NCBI RefSeq assembly: GCF_900182645.1
Contig: NZ_FXTA01000005.1
Span: forward strand, 372,001-436,000
Source: Flavobacterium resistens
GTDB taxonomy: Bacteria > Bacteroidota > Bacteroidia > Flavobacteriales > Flavobacteriaceae
Length of the DNA: 64,000 nucleotides
Direction: 5' to 3'
Numbering within the stretch: position 1 is the stretch's first letter; each line of letters begins with the position of its first letter. This document shows positions 16,543 to 24,995 of the stretch, one piece after another. The translations under genes were made by a program, and so were the position numbers. Under the pieces are notes generated by a model that was not told the origin of the DNA, did no database searches, and saw nothing but the letters and a program-made list of their open reading frames with translations.

Positions 16543-17364
16543 ATGAAAACGTTAGAAAACCAAACTTTACTTTATGATGAAGATTGTCCGCTTTGCAGTT
16601 TGTACACCACTGGATTTGTAAAAAGCGGAATGCTTGATGAAAACGGAAGAAAATCTTATTGTCAATTATCTGCCGAAGAACAAAATTTTGTGGACTTAAA
16701 ACGCGCTCCAAACGAAATTGCGTTAGTTGATAATAAAACCAAAACTGTTATTTACGGAATTGACAGTCTCATAAAAGTGGTTGGATTTTCTTTTCCTTTG
16801 ATCGAAAAAATAGCAACGGTAAAACCGATTCATTTTATCCTGAAAAAAATGTATTCTTTTGTTTCTTACAATAGAAAAGTAATTATTCCGGGAAATGTAA
16901 AAGAAGAAAACAAATTGCAATGTACTCCCGATTTTAATTACAAATACAGATTTCTATTTATCGGATTTGCTTTAACGGTCACAACTTTTGTTTTGTTTGG
17001 ATTTTCAAATTTGATTCCGATTTTACCGAAAACAAGTATTTTGAGAGAATTCATTTTAGCTTTTGGACAAATTATTTTTCAAAGTTTGTTTCTTATGAAA
17101 TTTGATAAACAAACAATTGTCAATTATGCTGGAAACTTAATGACTATTTCTTTAATAGGATCTTTGATTTTAGTTCCAATTTTGATTTTAAATCAATTTA
17201 TCAATCTTCCTCAATTTCTAGTTTTAGGTTGGTTTGGAATAACTTTTTTTATCATGTTTGCAGAACATTTCAGAAGAGTTAAAATTCTAAAACTTCCTTT
17301 TTATTTGTGTTTTACCTGGGTTCTTTATCGAATGATTGCTTTACTATTTATCTTAAATTTATAA
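16543..17364 (+). CDS. DCC-motif (DUF393) membrane protein
   Basis: A 273-residue protein with an N-terminal thioredoxin-like DUF393 domain whose DCC motif is in YDEDCPLCS (two cysteines, about residues 13-18), followed by a linker and about five membrane helices (from about 140 to the end). DUF393 proteins are thought to be thiol-disulfide oxidoreductases, but substrates are unproven. The ATG at 16543 is preferred to the TTG three codons earlier. The TIGR01777 gene starts one base after its stop; DUF393 and TIGR01777 genes often neighbour each other in Bacteroidota. Confidence 0.88.
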   Translation: MKTLENQTLLYDEDCPLCSLYTTGFVKSGMLDENGRKSYCQLSAEEQNFVDLKRAPNEIALVDNKTKTVIYGIDSLIKVVGFSFPLIEKIATVKPIHFILKKMYSFVSYNRKVIIPGNVKEENKLQCTPDFNYKYRFLFIGFALTVTTFVLFGFSNLIPILPKTSILREFILAFGQIIFQSLFLMKFDKQTIVNYAGNLMTISLIGSLILVPILILNQFINLPQFLVLGWFGITFFIMFAEHFRRVKILKLPFYLCFTWVLYRMIALLFILNL

Positions 17365-17365
17365 A

Positions 17366-18271
17366 ATGAACAAACTCATAATCGCAGCCGGAACAGGGTT
17401 TTTAGGACAAGTTTTAATGAATCATTTCAAAGATAAATTTGAAGAAATTGTAATTCTGACTCGAGGAAAATCTCAAACCGTAAACGGACTTAAATATGTA
17501 AACTGGAATGCCAGAACTTTTTCTGGCTGGGAAAAGGAGTTAGAAAACGCAACTGTTTTAATTAATCTCGCAGGAAAATCTGTGGATTGCCGTTATACGA
17601 AAAAGAATAAAAAAGAGATTTTATGGTCTCGAATTGAAAGCACCAAAATTCTAAACAAAGCAGTTTTAAATTGCAAAAATCCACCGAAACATTGGCTGAA
17701 TTCATCAACATCGACTATTTATAGATTTTCTTTAGACAAACAAATGGATGAAATTAATGGCGAAATTGGAAATGACTTTTCTATAAATGTTGCTTTATCT
17801 TGGGAAAAAGCATTCTTTAAAACCGAAACTCCAAAGACTTTAAAAACGGCTTTGCGAACTTCTATTGTTTTAGGAAAAAACGGCGGTGCTTTAATTCCGT
17901 TGAAGACTTTGGCTAAAATTGGTTTTGGAGGAAAACAAGGAAACGGAAATCAGTTTATAAGCTGGATTCATGAAGAAGATTTTGCGAATGCGATTGATTT
18001 TATTATTCAAAAAGAAATGTCTGGAATTGTAAATATCGTTTCTCCCGAACCTATTCGCAATGTTGATTTTATGCAGAAACTTAGAAAAGCAATTGGTTTT
18101 CCTTTCGGAATTCCGATGAATAAATTCTTTCTGGGAATTGGGTCTTTTTTTATTCGAACAGAAACGGAATTGGTTTTGAAAAGCCGAAACGCAGTTCCGA
18201 AAAGACTTTTAGAAAATGGGTTTGAGTTTAAGTTTGGAAATATTGATGAAGTTTTTGAAAACTTACTTTAA
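17366..18271 (+). CDS. TIGR01777-family NAD-dependent epimerase/dehydratase-like protein
   Basis: A 301-residue SDR-superfamily protein of the TIGR01777 (YfcH/SulA-related) family. The Rossmann loop is degenerate (AAGTGFLGQVLM), the internal NLAGKSVDCRY motif is typical, and the C-terminal GFEFKFGNIDEVFENLL is the DUF1731 end piece. No catalytic YxxxK is obvious. The role is not established. It is the last gene of the GbsR-led operon and is followed by a long hairpin repeat. Confidence 0.9.
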   Translation: MNKLIIAAGTGFLGQVLMNHFKDKFEEIVILTRGKSQTVNGLKYVNWNARTFSGWEKELENATVLINLAGKSVDCRYTKKNKKEILWSRIESTKILNKAVLNCKNPPKHWLNSSTSTIYRFSLDKQMDEINGEIGNDFSINVALSWEKAFFKTETPKTLKTALRTSIVLGKNGGALIPLKTLAKIGFGGKQGNGNQFISWIHEEDFANAIDFIIQKEMSGIVNIVSPEPIRNVDFMQKLRKAIGFPFGIPMNKFFLGIGSFFIRTETELVLKSRNAVPKRLLENGFEFKFGNIDEVFENLL

Positions 18272-18277
18272 GCATTT

Positions 18278-18379
18278 TTGTCATTTCGACGAAGGAGAAA
18301 TCTTCGCGAGAAGCTCGACAAAGATTAGATTCTCGTTGCGGAGTTACTAGTGAAGATTTCTCCTTCGTCGAAATGACAA
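18278..18379. repeat. Long-arm hairpin element, copy 2
   Basis: Perfect 28-bp inverted repeat (18278-18305 and 18352-18379) with a 46-bp loop that is itself partly paired (GCGAGAAGCTCGACA region). The outer 25 bases are identical to those of the element at 5131-5232. It begins 6 bp past the TIGR01777 stop. Confidence 0.85.
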
Positions 18380-18404
18380 GATTGCGCTAAAACAAAATTA
18401 ACCA

Positions 18405-18854
18405 ATGACAACAATAAACCTCACAACAAAAATAAAAGCATCAAAACAAATCGTTTTTGATGCTTCACGAAATATCGATATTCATCAGCAATCTGCAAGT
18501 CCTTCAAAAGAAAAAGCAATTGCTGGCGTAACATCTGGCTTGATAAATTTAGGTGAGACGGTAACCTGGCGCGGTAAACATTTCGGATTTTACATCACTC
18601 ATAAAAGTCGAATAACAGTAATGAATCTTTATGATTATTTTGTTGACGAAATGGAAGAAGGCAAATTCAAATCGTTCAAACATGAGCATATTTTTGAAGA
18701 AGAAAATGGCGTAACAATTATGAAAGATAAATTGCAATATGAAACTCCGTTTGGCATATTCGGAGAGCTTTTCGATATTTTGTTTTTAGAAAAGCATCTT
18801 ACGAATTTCCTTTTGGAAAGAAATAAGGTTTTGAAAGAGGTTTCGGAAAATTAA
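18405..18854 (+). CDS. SRPBCC-family (polyketide cyclase/START-like) protein
   Basis: A 149-residue SRPBCC-fold protein of the YndB/CalC-like cell-division-inhibitor group that commonly accompanies TIGR01777 proteins. The pattern is an N-terminal strand (INLTTKIKASKQIVFDASRNI), the GETVTWRGKHFG turn, and a C-terminal long helix (LFLEKHLTNFLLERNKVLKEV). Such proteins bind hydrophobic ligands in a helix-grip cavity. The ligand is unknown. It lies beyond a hairpin repeat from the operon, so it may be transcribed separately. Confidence 0.85.
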   Translation: MTTINLTTKIKASKQIVFDASRNIDIHQQSASPSKEKAIAGVTSGLINLGETVTWRGKHFGFYITHKSRITVMNLYDYFVDEMEEGKFKSFKHEHIFEEENGVTIMKDKLQYETPFGIFGELFDILFLEKHLTNFLLERNKVLKEVSEN

Positions 18855-18902
18855 CAGTTAATAAAATTCTCTTTGAAAATGAATTTTCTCGTTTTACGGT
18901 TT

Positions 18903-18994
18903 GCGTGAGGGATAGAAGTGGAAAGCCCACAGCCTGACGAAGGAAGTGCGAGGACTTGAAACGGATAGCCCGACCCGCCGCGGCGGGCACGCCC
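18903..18994. repeat. GC-rich dispersed element with CCCGCCGCGGCGGG palindrome
   Basis: A 92-bp segment much richer in G+C than its surroundings. It starts GCGTGAGGGATAG and ends with a 14-bp palindrome (18974-18987) and CACGCCC. Its left end is repeated at 40770-40782 and its right-end CACGCCC at 40886-40892. It stands between two convergent genes. I recall similar GGATAGCCCGACC-type repeats in many Bacteroidota genomes. Confidence 0.7.
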
Positions 18995-19017
18995 ATATTA
19001 TTTAGAAACTTTTACTT

Positions 19018-19824
19018 CTAAAGAAACAAAATCATCAACCACCAAAAAATCGGTACGCTTTCAACCCAGAAAGAAGTATAATATTTGGAGCGATTTGTAT
19101 TAGCAAAGAAAATGAAAAGCATTAATGTCACAACCATTATCAGATTGATAATAAGATCATGAAGTGTAAAAGACAATATTCCTAAAACCCAAAACGGAAC
19201 CAAAAGTGAAAATCCTAAAATCTTAGTTTTTTTTACGCCAATTGTCTGCGGAACGGTTTGCAAATGCGGATCATCATTGGCCAAATCCAGAATTTCGAAA
19301 ACCAAAATAAGTACAAAAACCAAAACAAAACGCTGGACGCATTTTATAAAAAAGTCGGCCGTAAAAGGAATTTCGGCATTTATATACGGTAAAACCAAAC
19401 TTGCTCCTACCCAGCAAATCGCTACAATGTAGATTTTTACTCCTGCCCAGTTTCGGGCATTTTTTCTGTTTGGAAAAAACGGTAATGTATAAAGCGCGGT
19501 TATGGCAAAAATTACAACGGAAACAATTTGCGTGATTCTTTTTAAATGGAAAAAATAATATCCGACTAAAATCAGCGAAATAAAACTTAAAACAGCGATA
19601 ATTTTTAACTGATTCCCGACAGGTTTTCTTTTCACCCGAACCAAGGCATCATATTTTACAAAATTATATCCTACAATTGTTCCGAAAAAAACGAACAGCG
19701 CCATTGGTTCATCATACTGAATATGAAAGAAATGAAAAGTAATGCGAACCAAAGCATAACACGATAAAGCCACGTGAATACTGCTGTTTAAATAAAAATC
19801 TAATATTTGTTTTAGAAGTTTCAT
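19018..19824 (-). CDS. UbiA-like prenyltransferase-family membrane protein
   Basis: A 268-residue membrane protein with about eight hydrophobic segments and the layout of the UbiA superfamily. The first Asp-rich motif is reduced to NFVKYDALVR, while the second region EILDLANDDPHLQTVPQTIG resembles the D-x-x-x-D segment near the second conserved site. Because the first motif lacks the full NDxxDxxxD, enzymatic activity is doubtful and the substrate is unknown. The promoter ends only four bases before the start codon. It is convergent with the SRPBCC gene and divergent from gcvP. Confidence 0.75.
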   Translation of the reverse strand: MKLLKQILDFYLNSSIHVALSCYALVRITFHFFHIQYDEPMALFVFFGTIVGYNFVKYDALVRVKRKPVGNQLKIIAVLSFISLILVGYYFFHLKRITQIVSVVIFAITALYTLPFFPNRKNARNWAGVKIYIVAICWVGASLVLPYINAEIPFTADFFIKCVQRFVLVFVLILVFEILDLANDDPHLQTVPQTIGVKKTKILGFSLLVPFWVLGILSFTLHDLIINLIMVVTLMLFIFFANTNRSKYYTSFWVESVPIFWWLMILFL

Positions 19825-19828
19825 GCCT

Positions 19829-19856
19829 CAAATCTAATCAATTGGTAACAAATCAA
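19829..19856 (-). promoter_or_regulatory. Promoter of the UbiA-like gene; leaderless start
   Basis: Minus strand: TTG (19856-19854), 17-bp spacer, TAGATTTG (19836-19829). Only four bases separate the -7 element from the ATG at 19824, so a leaderless message is predicted. Confidence 0.6.
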
Positions 19857-19920
19857 CTCTTTAGTTAGAAATTTGATAAAAATTGAAGTTAAAAATACCC
19901 ATTAAATTATTAATAATACT

Positions 19921-19928
19921 TAATTTTG
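19921..19928 (+). promoter_or_regulatory. -7 element (TAATTTTG) for gcvP
   Basis: Exact TAnnTTTG match. It lies inside the longest possible reading frame of gcvP, so initiation codons upstream of it are excluded and the leader to the ATG at 20021 is about 85 bases. No TTG was found at the normal -33 distance. Confidence 0.5.
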
Positions 19929-20020
19929 CGCCACAAAAAAACAACACATTTACTTTTAAATGTGATTCGTACAGCAAAATGGTGCACGAACACATTAATT
20001 TAAAAAACTTAGATAGCTAC

Positions 20021-22870
20021 ATGAAAACAGATGCTTTTGCTTTAAGACACATTGGTCCAAGAGAAACAGATCTTCAGCACATGCTGAAAACTATTGGAGT
20101 TGATTCGATTGAACAACTTGTTTATGAAACCCTTCCGGACGATATTCGTTTAAAAGCGCCTTTGAATTTAGATCCTGCAATGACAGAATATGAATTTGCA
20201 AATCATATTCAGGAATTAGGAAAGAAAAATAAAGTATTCAAATCATACATTGGTTTGGGTTATCATCCAACTATTGTTCCTGCGCCAATTCAGAGAAATA
20301 TCTTTGAAAACCCAGGATGGTATACAGCTTACACGCCTTACCAAGCAGAAATTGCTCAAGGTCGTCTTGAAGCAATTTTGAATTTCCAGACTACTGTTAT
20401 CGAATTAACAGGAATGGAAATTGCAAACGCATCTTTACTTGATGAAGGAACTGCTGCTGCAGAAGCTATGGCTTTATTATTTGATGTTCGTACGAGAGAT
20501 CAAAAGAAAAACAATACACACAAATTCTTCGTTTCTGAAGAAATTTTACCTCAAACTTTATCTGTACTTCAAACACGTTCAACTCCAATTGGAATTGAAT
20601 TAGTTGTTGGAAACCACGAAACATTTGATTTTTCAAATGAGTTCTTCGGAGCTATTTTACAATACCCAGGAAAATATGGTCAGGTAAACGATTATAGCAC
20701 TTTTGTTGCTAAAGCAAAAGAAAATGAAATCAAGGTTGCCTTTGCTGCTGATATTTTATCATTAGCAACTTTAACTTCTCCAGGAGAAATGGGAGCTGCT
20801 GTAGTGGTTGGAACAACACAACGTTTTGGTGTACCAATGGGTTATGGTGGTCCTCACGCTGCATACTTTGCAACTAAAGATGAATACAAACGATCTATGC
20901 CAGGTCGTATCATTGGAGTTTCTGTTGACACAAATGGAAACCGTGCTTTGCGTATGGCATTAGGAACTCGTGAACAGCACATCAAACGTGAAAAAGCGAC
21001 TTCTAACATTTGTACTGCTCAGGTTTTATTAGCAGTTATGGCTGGAATGTATGCAGTTTACCACGGACCAGAAGGTTTAAAATATATTGCAAATAAAGTT
21101 CACGCGTCGGCGGTTACTACTGCTGAAGCTTTAAATAAATTAGGAGTTTTCCAAACCAACACAGCTTATTTTGATACTATTTTAGTAAAAGCAGACGCTC
21201 AAAAAGTAAAAGCTGTAGCGGAGAAAAATGAAGTAAACTTCTTCTATGTTGATGCTGATACGATTTCTATTTCATTCAACGAAACAACTTCAGTTGCTGA
21301 TATCAACCAAATTATTGCGATTTTTGCTGAAGCTTTAGGAAAAGAAACTTTCACAGTTTCTGAATTAACTGAAGCTAGTCAATTACCGGCTTCATTAGAA
21401 AGAACATCTTCTTTCTTAACGCATGATGTTTTCAACAATCATCATTCAGAAAGTCAGATAATGCGTTATATCAAAAAATTAGAGCGTAAAGATTTATCAT
21501 TGAATCACTCGATGATTTCATTAGGTTCTTGTACGATGAAATTAAACGCAGCTTCAGAAATGTTGCCTCTTTCAATGCCAAACTGGAACAGCATTCACCC
21601 GTTTGCACCAGTTGAGCAAGCTGAAGGTTATATCACAATGCTTAAAAAATTAGAGGAGCAATTAAATGTAATTACTGGATTTGCTGGAACAACATTACAG
21701 CCAAACTCTGGAGCGCAAGGAGAATATGCTGGTTTAATGGCTATTCGTGCTTACCACATGTCAAGAAACGAAGGTCACCGTAATGTATGTTTGATTCCTT
21801 CATCAGCTCACGGAACAAATCCTGCTTCTGCAGCGATGGCTGGAATGAAAATCATCGTTACTAAAACGACTCCAGAAGGAAATATTGATGTTGAAGATTT
21901 AAGAGAAAAAGCGATTGAACATAAAGATGATTTATCTTGTTTAATGGTAACGTACCCTTCTACTCATGGAGTTTTCGAATCTTCAATTATTGAAATCACA
22001 AAATTAATCCACGAAAATGGAGGATTAGTGTATATGGATGGTGCAAACATGAACGCGCAAGTTGGATTAACAAATCCTGCTACAATTGGTGCTGACGTTT
22101 GTCACTTAAACTTACACAAAACATTCGCTATTCCTCACGGTGGCGGTGGACCTGGAGTTGGACCAATCTGCGTGAACGAAAAATTAGTTCCCTTCTTACC
22201 GACAAATCCAATCTTAAAAGTAGGTGGTGAACAAGCTATTACAGCAATTTCATCTGCACCTTACGGATCTGCTTTAGTATGTTTAATCTCTTACGGTTAC
22301 ATCACAATGATGGGTGCTGAAGGATTAAAAAGCGCTACTGAACACGCGATTTTAAATGCTAACTATATGAAATCTCGTTTCGAAGGTCACTACCCTATTC
22401 TTTATACTGGAGAATGCGGAAGAGCGGCTCACGAAATGATTTTAGATTGCCGTTCATTCAAAGAAAACGGAATTGAAGTTGGTGATATCGCAAAACGTTT
22501 AATGGATTACGGTTTCCACGCTCCTACGGTTTCTTTCCCAGTAGCTGGAACTTTAATGATTGAACCAACTGAATCTGAAGATTTAGCTGAGTTAGATCGT
22601 TTCTGTGATGCACTTATTTCAATCAGAAAAGAAATCGAAGCTGCAACTGCCGATGATAAAAATAATGTATTGAAAAATGCACCGCACACATTAGCAATGT
22701 TAACTACTGATTCTTGGGATTTCCCTTATACAAGAGAAAAAGCAGCTTATCCATTAGATTACATTGCTGAAAATAAATTTTGGCCATCAGTTCGTCGTGT
22801 AGACGATGCTTACGGTGACAGAAACTTAGTTTGCAGCTGTGCTCCTATTGAAGCTTATATGGAAAATTAA
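20021..22870 (+). CDS. gcvP: Glycine dehydrogenase (decarboxylating), P protein
   Basis: The PLP-dependent P protein of the glycine cleavage system, here a single 949-residue chain (both halves fused). It decarboxylates glycine and passes the aminomethyl group to the lipoyl H protein. The N-terminus MKTDAFALRHIGPRETD is the standard start of this family. The PLP lysine is in HLNLHKTFAIPHGGGGPG, preceded by the serine-rich VCLIPSSAHGTNPASA region. The upstream extension to 19883 has no homology-like sequence and contains the promoter, so I start at 20021. gcvT and gcvH are not in the window. It ends at a strong terminator. Confidence 0.98.
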   Translation: MKTDAFALRHIGPRETDLQHMLKTIGVDSIEQLVYETLPDDIRLKAPLNLDPAMTEYEFANHIQELGKKNKVFKSYIGLGYHPTIVPAPIQRNIFENPGWYTAYTPYQAEIAQGRLEAILNFQTTVIELTGMEIANASLLDEGTAAAEAMALLFDVRTRDQKKNNTHKFFVSEEILPQTLSVLQTRSTPIGIELVVGNHETFDFSNEFFGAILQYPGKYGQVNDYSTFVAKAKENEIKVAFAADILSLATLTSPGEMGAAVVVGTTQRFGVPMGYGGPHAAYFATKDEYKRSMPGRIIGVSVDTNGNRALRMALGTREQHIKREKATSNICTAQVLLAVMAGMYAVYHGPEGLKYIANKVHASAVTTAEALNKLGVFQTNTAYFDTILVKADAQKVKAVAEKNEVNFFYVDADTISISFNETTSVADINQIIAIFAEALGKETFTVSELTEASQLPASLERTSSFLTHDVFNNHHSESQIMRYIKKLERKDLSLNHSMISLGSCTMKLNAASEMLPLSMPNWNSIHPFAPVEQAEGYITMLKKLEEQLNVITGFAGTTLQPNSGAQGEYAGLMAIRAYHMSRNEGHRNVCLIPSSAHGTNPASAAMAGMKIIVTKTTPEGNIDVEDLREKAIEHKDDLSCLMVTYPSTHGVFESSIIEITKLIHENGGLVYMDGANMNAQVGLTNPATIGADVCHLNLHKTFAIPHGGGGPGVGPICVNEKLVPFLPTNPILKVGGEQAITAISSAPYGSALVCLISYGYITMMGAEGLKSATEHAILNANYMKSRFEGHYPILYTGECGRAAHEMILDCRSFKENGIEVGDIAKRLMDYGFHAPTVSFPVAGTLMIEPTESEDLAELDRFCDALISIRKEIEAATADDKNNVLKNAPHTLAMLTTDSWDFPYTREKAAYPLDYIAENKFWPSVRRVDDAYGDRNLVCSCAPIEAYMEN

Positions 22871-22891
22871 TCACATATTATTTCATAAAAC

Positions 22892-22927
22892 AAACCCGAT
22901 AACATCATCGTTATCGGGTTTTATTTT
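22892..22927 (+). terminator. Terminator of gcvP
   Basis: AAACCCGATAAC (22892-22903) and GTTATCGGGTTT (22910-22921) form a perfect 12-bp stem followed by a T-rich tail. Confidence 0.9.
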
Positions 22928-23096
22928 TTTATAACATTCTTAAAAACTTTTTTAATTTTTATAACACTTTCGAATATTCAGTCGAAATAAAAATACGTTC
23001 CTAAATCAATCTCAAACGTTTGAAATCTCGGAAAAATTAAAAAATCATTAGTAAATAATCAGTTTATCATTAAAAAATCTTTTATTTCACAATTAT

Positions 23097-23130
23097 ATGC
23101 ATGCATAGTATTTTTTATGATAGTTATCAT
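23097..23130 (+). promoter_or_regulatory. Operator-like palindromes upstream of the KAS III-like gene
   Basis: In the 309-bp gap after gcvP I see the terminator, then an AT-rich stretch with two symmetrical sites: ATGCATGCAT (23097-23106) and ATGATAGTTATCAT (23117-23130). The first is repeated exactly at 37161-37170 next to the acyl-CoA dehydrogenase promoter. No exact TAnnTTTG is found before the ATG at 23180. Confidence 0.45.
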
Positions 23131-23179
23131 TATTTTATTTCTATTTTAGCATCAAATTTATCGGATAATTACGGGAAAA

Positions 23180-24238
23180 ATGAAAATAAAAATTATTGGT
23201 ATTGGGAGCTACATTCCTAATTTAGAAGTAAAAAACACAGATTTTGACAAACATGTTTTTTTAAATGAAGATGGAACTCCTTTTGGTTATCCGAACGAAG
23301 TTGTTATTAAAAAATTCAAAGGCATTACCGGAATTCAAAACCGCCGTTATGCTGAACCTCAATACACAGCTTCTGACTTAGCATTCTTTGCGGCACAAAA
23401 AGCAATTGCAAACGCAGGAATCGACGCTGAAACTTTAGACTATATTATTTTCGCACATAATTTTGGCGACGTAAAAACCGGAACACATCAAACAGATGTT
23501 TTACCAAGTTTAGCAACACGTGTAAAAAACAAATTAGGCATCAAAAATCCTAAATGTGTGGCTTATGATATTCTTTTCGGATGCCCAGGCTGGATTGAAG
23601 GTGTTTTACAAGCCAACGCTTTCATCAAATCAGGAATGGCAAAAAGAGTAATGGTAATTGGAGCTGAGACTTTATCAAGAGTTGTAGATGATCATGACCG
23701 TGATTCAATGATTTATTCTGATGGAGCTGGTGTTTCAATTTTAGAATTATCAACAGATGAAGCTGGATTATTATCATATGAAAGTGCCACTTTTGCAAAT
23801 GACGAAGCAAACTATCTTTTCTTCGGAAAATCATACAACCCAGATCTAGATCCGGATATCAAATACATTAAAATGTATGGACGTAAAATTTACGAATTTG
23901 CTTTAAGCAATGTTCCGTGCGCTATGAAAAGTTGTTTAGACAAAAGCGGAATCGGAATTGATGAAGTGAAAAAAATCCTGATTCACCAAGCAAACGAAAA
24001 AATGGACGAAGCGATTATCGAACGTTTCTACAAACTTTATGATAAAATGCCACCAAAAGATATTATGCCAATGAGTATTCACGATCTAGGAAACAGTAGT
24101 GTCGCTACAGTTCCTACGCTATACGATTTGATTTTACAAGGAAAAATCGAAAACCATGAAATCAACAAAGGTGATGTTCTTATTTTTGCTTCAGTAGGAG
24201 CGGGAATGAATATTAATGCTTTTGTATATCGATATTAA
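23180..24238 (+). CDS. 3-oxoacyl-ACP synthase III family protein (KAS III-like)
   Basis: A thiolase-fold condensing enzyme of 352 residues. The Cys-His-Asn triad is visible: Cys135 in YDILFGCPGWIEG, His267 in ILIHQANEK and Asn303 in LGNSSVATVP. That makes it an active KAS III-type enzyme rather than a decarboxylase or HMG-CoA synthase. It may start fatty acid chains (fabH role) or a special lipid; many Bacteroidota carry several such genes. Downstream are a methyltransferase, a GT2 glycosyltransferase and Mla-type transport genes, so a role in envelope lipids is plausible but is inference. Confidence 0.9.
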   Translation: MKIKIIGIGSYIPNLEVKNTDFDKHVFLNEDGTPFGYPNEVVIKKFKGITGIQNRRYAEPQYTASDLAFFAAQKAIANAGIDAETLDYIIFAHNFGDVKTGTHQTDVLPSLATRVKNKLGIKNPKCVAYDILFGCPGWIEGVLQANAFIKSGMAKRVMVIGAETLSRVVDDHDRDSMIYSDGAGVSILELSTDEAGLLSYESATFANDEANYLFFGKSYNPDLDPDIKYIKMYGRKIYEFALSNVPCAMKSCLDKSGIGIDEVKKILIHQANEKMDEAIIERFYKLYDKMPPKDIMPMSIHDLGNSSVATVPTLYDLILQGKIENHEINKGDVLIFASVGAGMNINAFVYRY

Positions 24239-24291
24239 ATTTATATTCGCAATTCACAGCTACTGAAAACTGTGATTGAATACTGAAAACT

Positions 24292-24325
24292 AAAAAAGTC
24301 CGCATCTTATAGTGCGGACTTTTTT
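24292..24325 (+). terminator. Terminator of the KAS III-like gene
   Basis: A perfect 13-bp stem (24292-24304 and 24313-24325, core AGTCCGCA/TGCGGACT) with an 8-base loop and T-rich tail. Confidence 0.88.
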
Positions 24326-24327
24326 AG

Positions 24328-24335
24328 TATATTTG
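24328..24335 (+). promoter_or_regulatory. -7 element (TATATTTG) for the methyltransferase gene
   Basis: Exact TAnnTTTG match starting 3 bp beyond the terminator, so the -33 region would have to lie within the terminator hairpin. No TTG is present there. Confidence 0.5.
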
Positions 24336-24377
24336 CGACCTAATTAAAATCAAGAACGAGAGATTGATTCGTTCGCA

Positions 24378-24911
24378 ATGACTATGTACGAAAAAACGTT
24401 TCCTAATAAAAGATTCAAGCTTACTTTAGAATTTTTACAAAAACACGTAAATACTTCAGAGACCATTTTTGATTTTGGCGTACCAAATCCATTTTCTAAA
24501 ATAATGGAAGAAAATGGCTATACTGTAAAAAATACAAAAGGAGAAGATTTAGATAACGATCACACTGCTTTACAAACAGAAGAATATACTGTTTTTACGG
24601 CATTTGAAATTTTCGAACATTTACTAAATCCATACACCGTTTTAGAAAACGTAAAATGCGATAAATTGTTAATTTCGATTCCGTTACGTTTGTGGTTTTC
24701 GCCAGCATATCGTTCTAAAACAGATATGTGGGACAGACATTATCACGAATTTGAAGACTGGCAATTGGACTGGCTTTTAGAAAAAACAGGCTGGAAAATT
24801 ACAGATCGTTTACAATTTACGCATCCTGTGAAAAAATTTGGATTAAGACCTCTATTAAGATATTTTACTCCGAGATACTATCTTGTTGTTGCGGAGAAAG
24901 TTAAAAATTAA
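24378..24911 (+). CDS. SAM-dependent methyltransferase-like protein
   Basis: A 177-residue class I methyltransferase-like protein of small size. The SAM-binding region is ETIFDFGVPNPFSKIMEE (a GxG-poor motif I), then TVFTAFEIFEHLLNPY as the motif IV/V region and KLLISIPLRLWF. The glycine-rich loop is weaker than usual. The substrate is unknown. It precedes a GT2 glycosyltransferase, so a product involving sugar or lipid decoration is possible. Two start codons (24378 and 24384) are equally plausible. Confidence 0.75.
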   Translation: MTMYEKTFPNKRFKLTLEFLQKHVNTSETIFDFGVPNPFSKIMEENGYTVKNTKGEDLDNDHTALQTEEYTVFTAFEIFEHLLNPYTVLENVKCDKLLISIPLRLWFSPAYRSKTDMWDRHYHEFEDWQLDWLLEKTGWKITDRLQFTHPVKKFGLRPLLRYFTPRYYLVVAEKVKN

Positions 24912-24929
24912 GATTGCAGATTAACGATT

Positions 24930-24990
24930 TTTGATTTTTGATTTAGATATTCCAAAAAATCTAAAATCTAAAATTTAAAATCTAAAATTT
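24930..24990. repeat. 7-bp word array between methyltransferase and glycosyltransferase genes
   Basis: Left part: TTTTTGA words repeated at about 24929-24942, then TTTAGAT. Right part, in the opposite sense: ATCTAAA, ATCTAAA, ATTTAAA, ATCTAAA from about 24959 to 24986. It resembles the arrays at 2407-2487 and 58399-58488 in using 7-bp words arranged as an imperfect hairpin. Confidence 0.55.
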
Positions 24991-24995
24991 TTTAA

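Noticed and set aside
19883..20020. Longer N-terminus of GcvP
   Set aside because: The extension has no family match, contains a promoter-like element and begins with a TTG.
19883..20020. Glycine riboswitch before gcvP
   Set aside because: The leader is too short and I see none of the conserved tandem aptamer bases.
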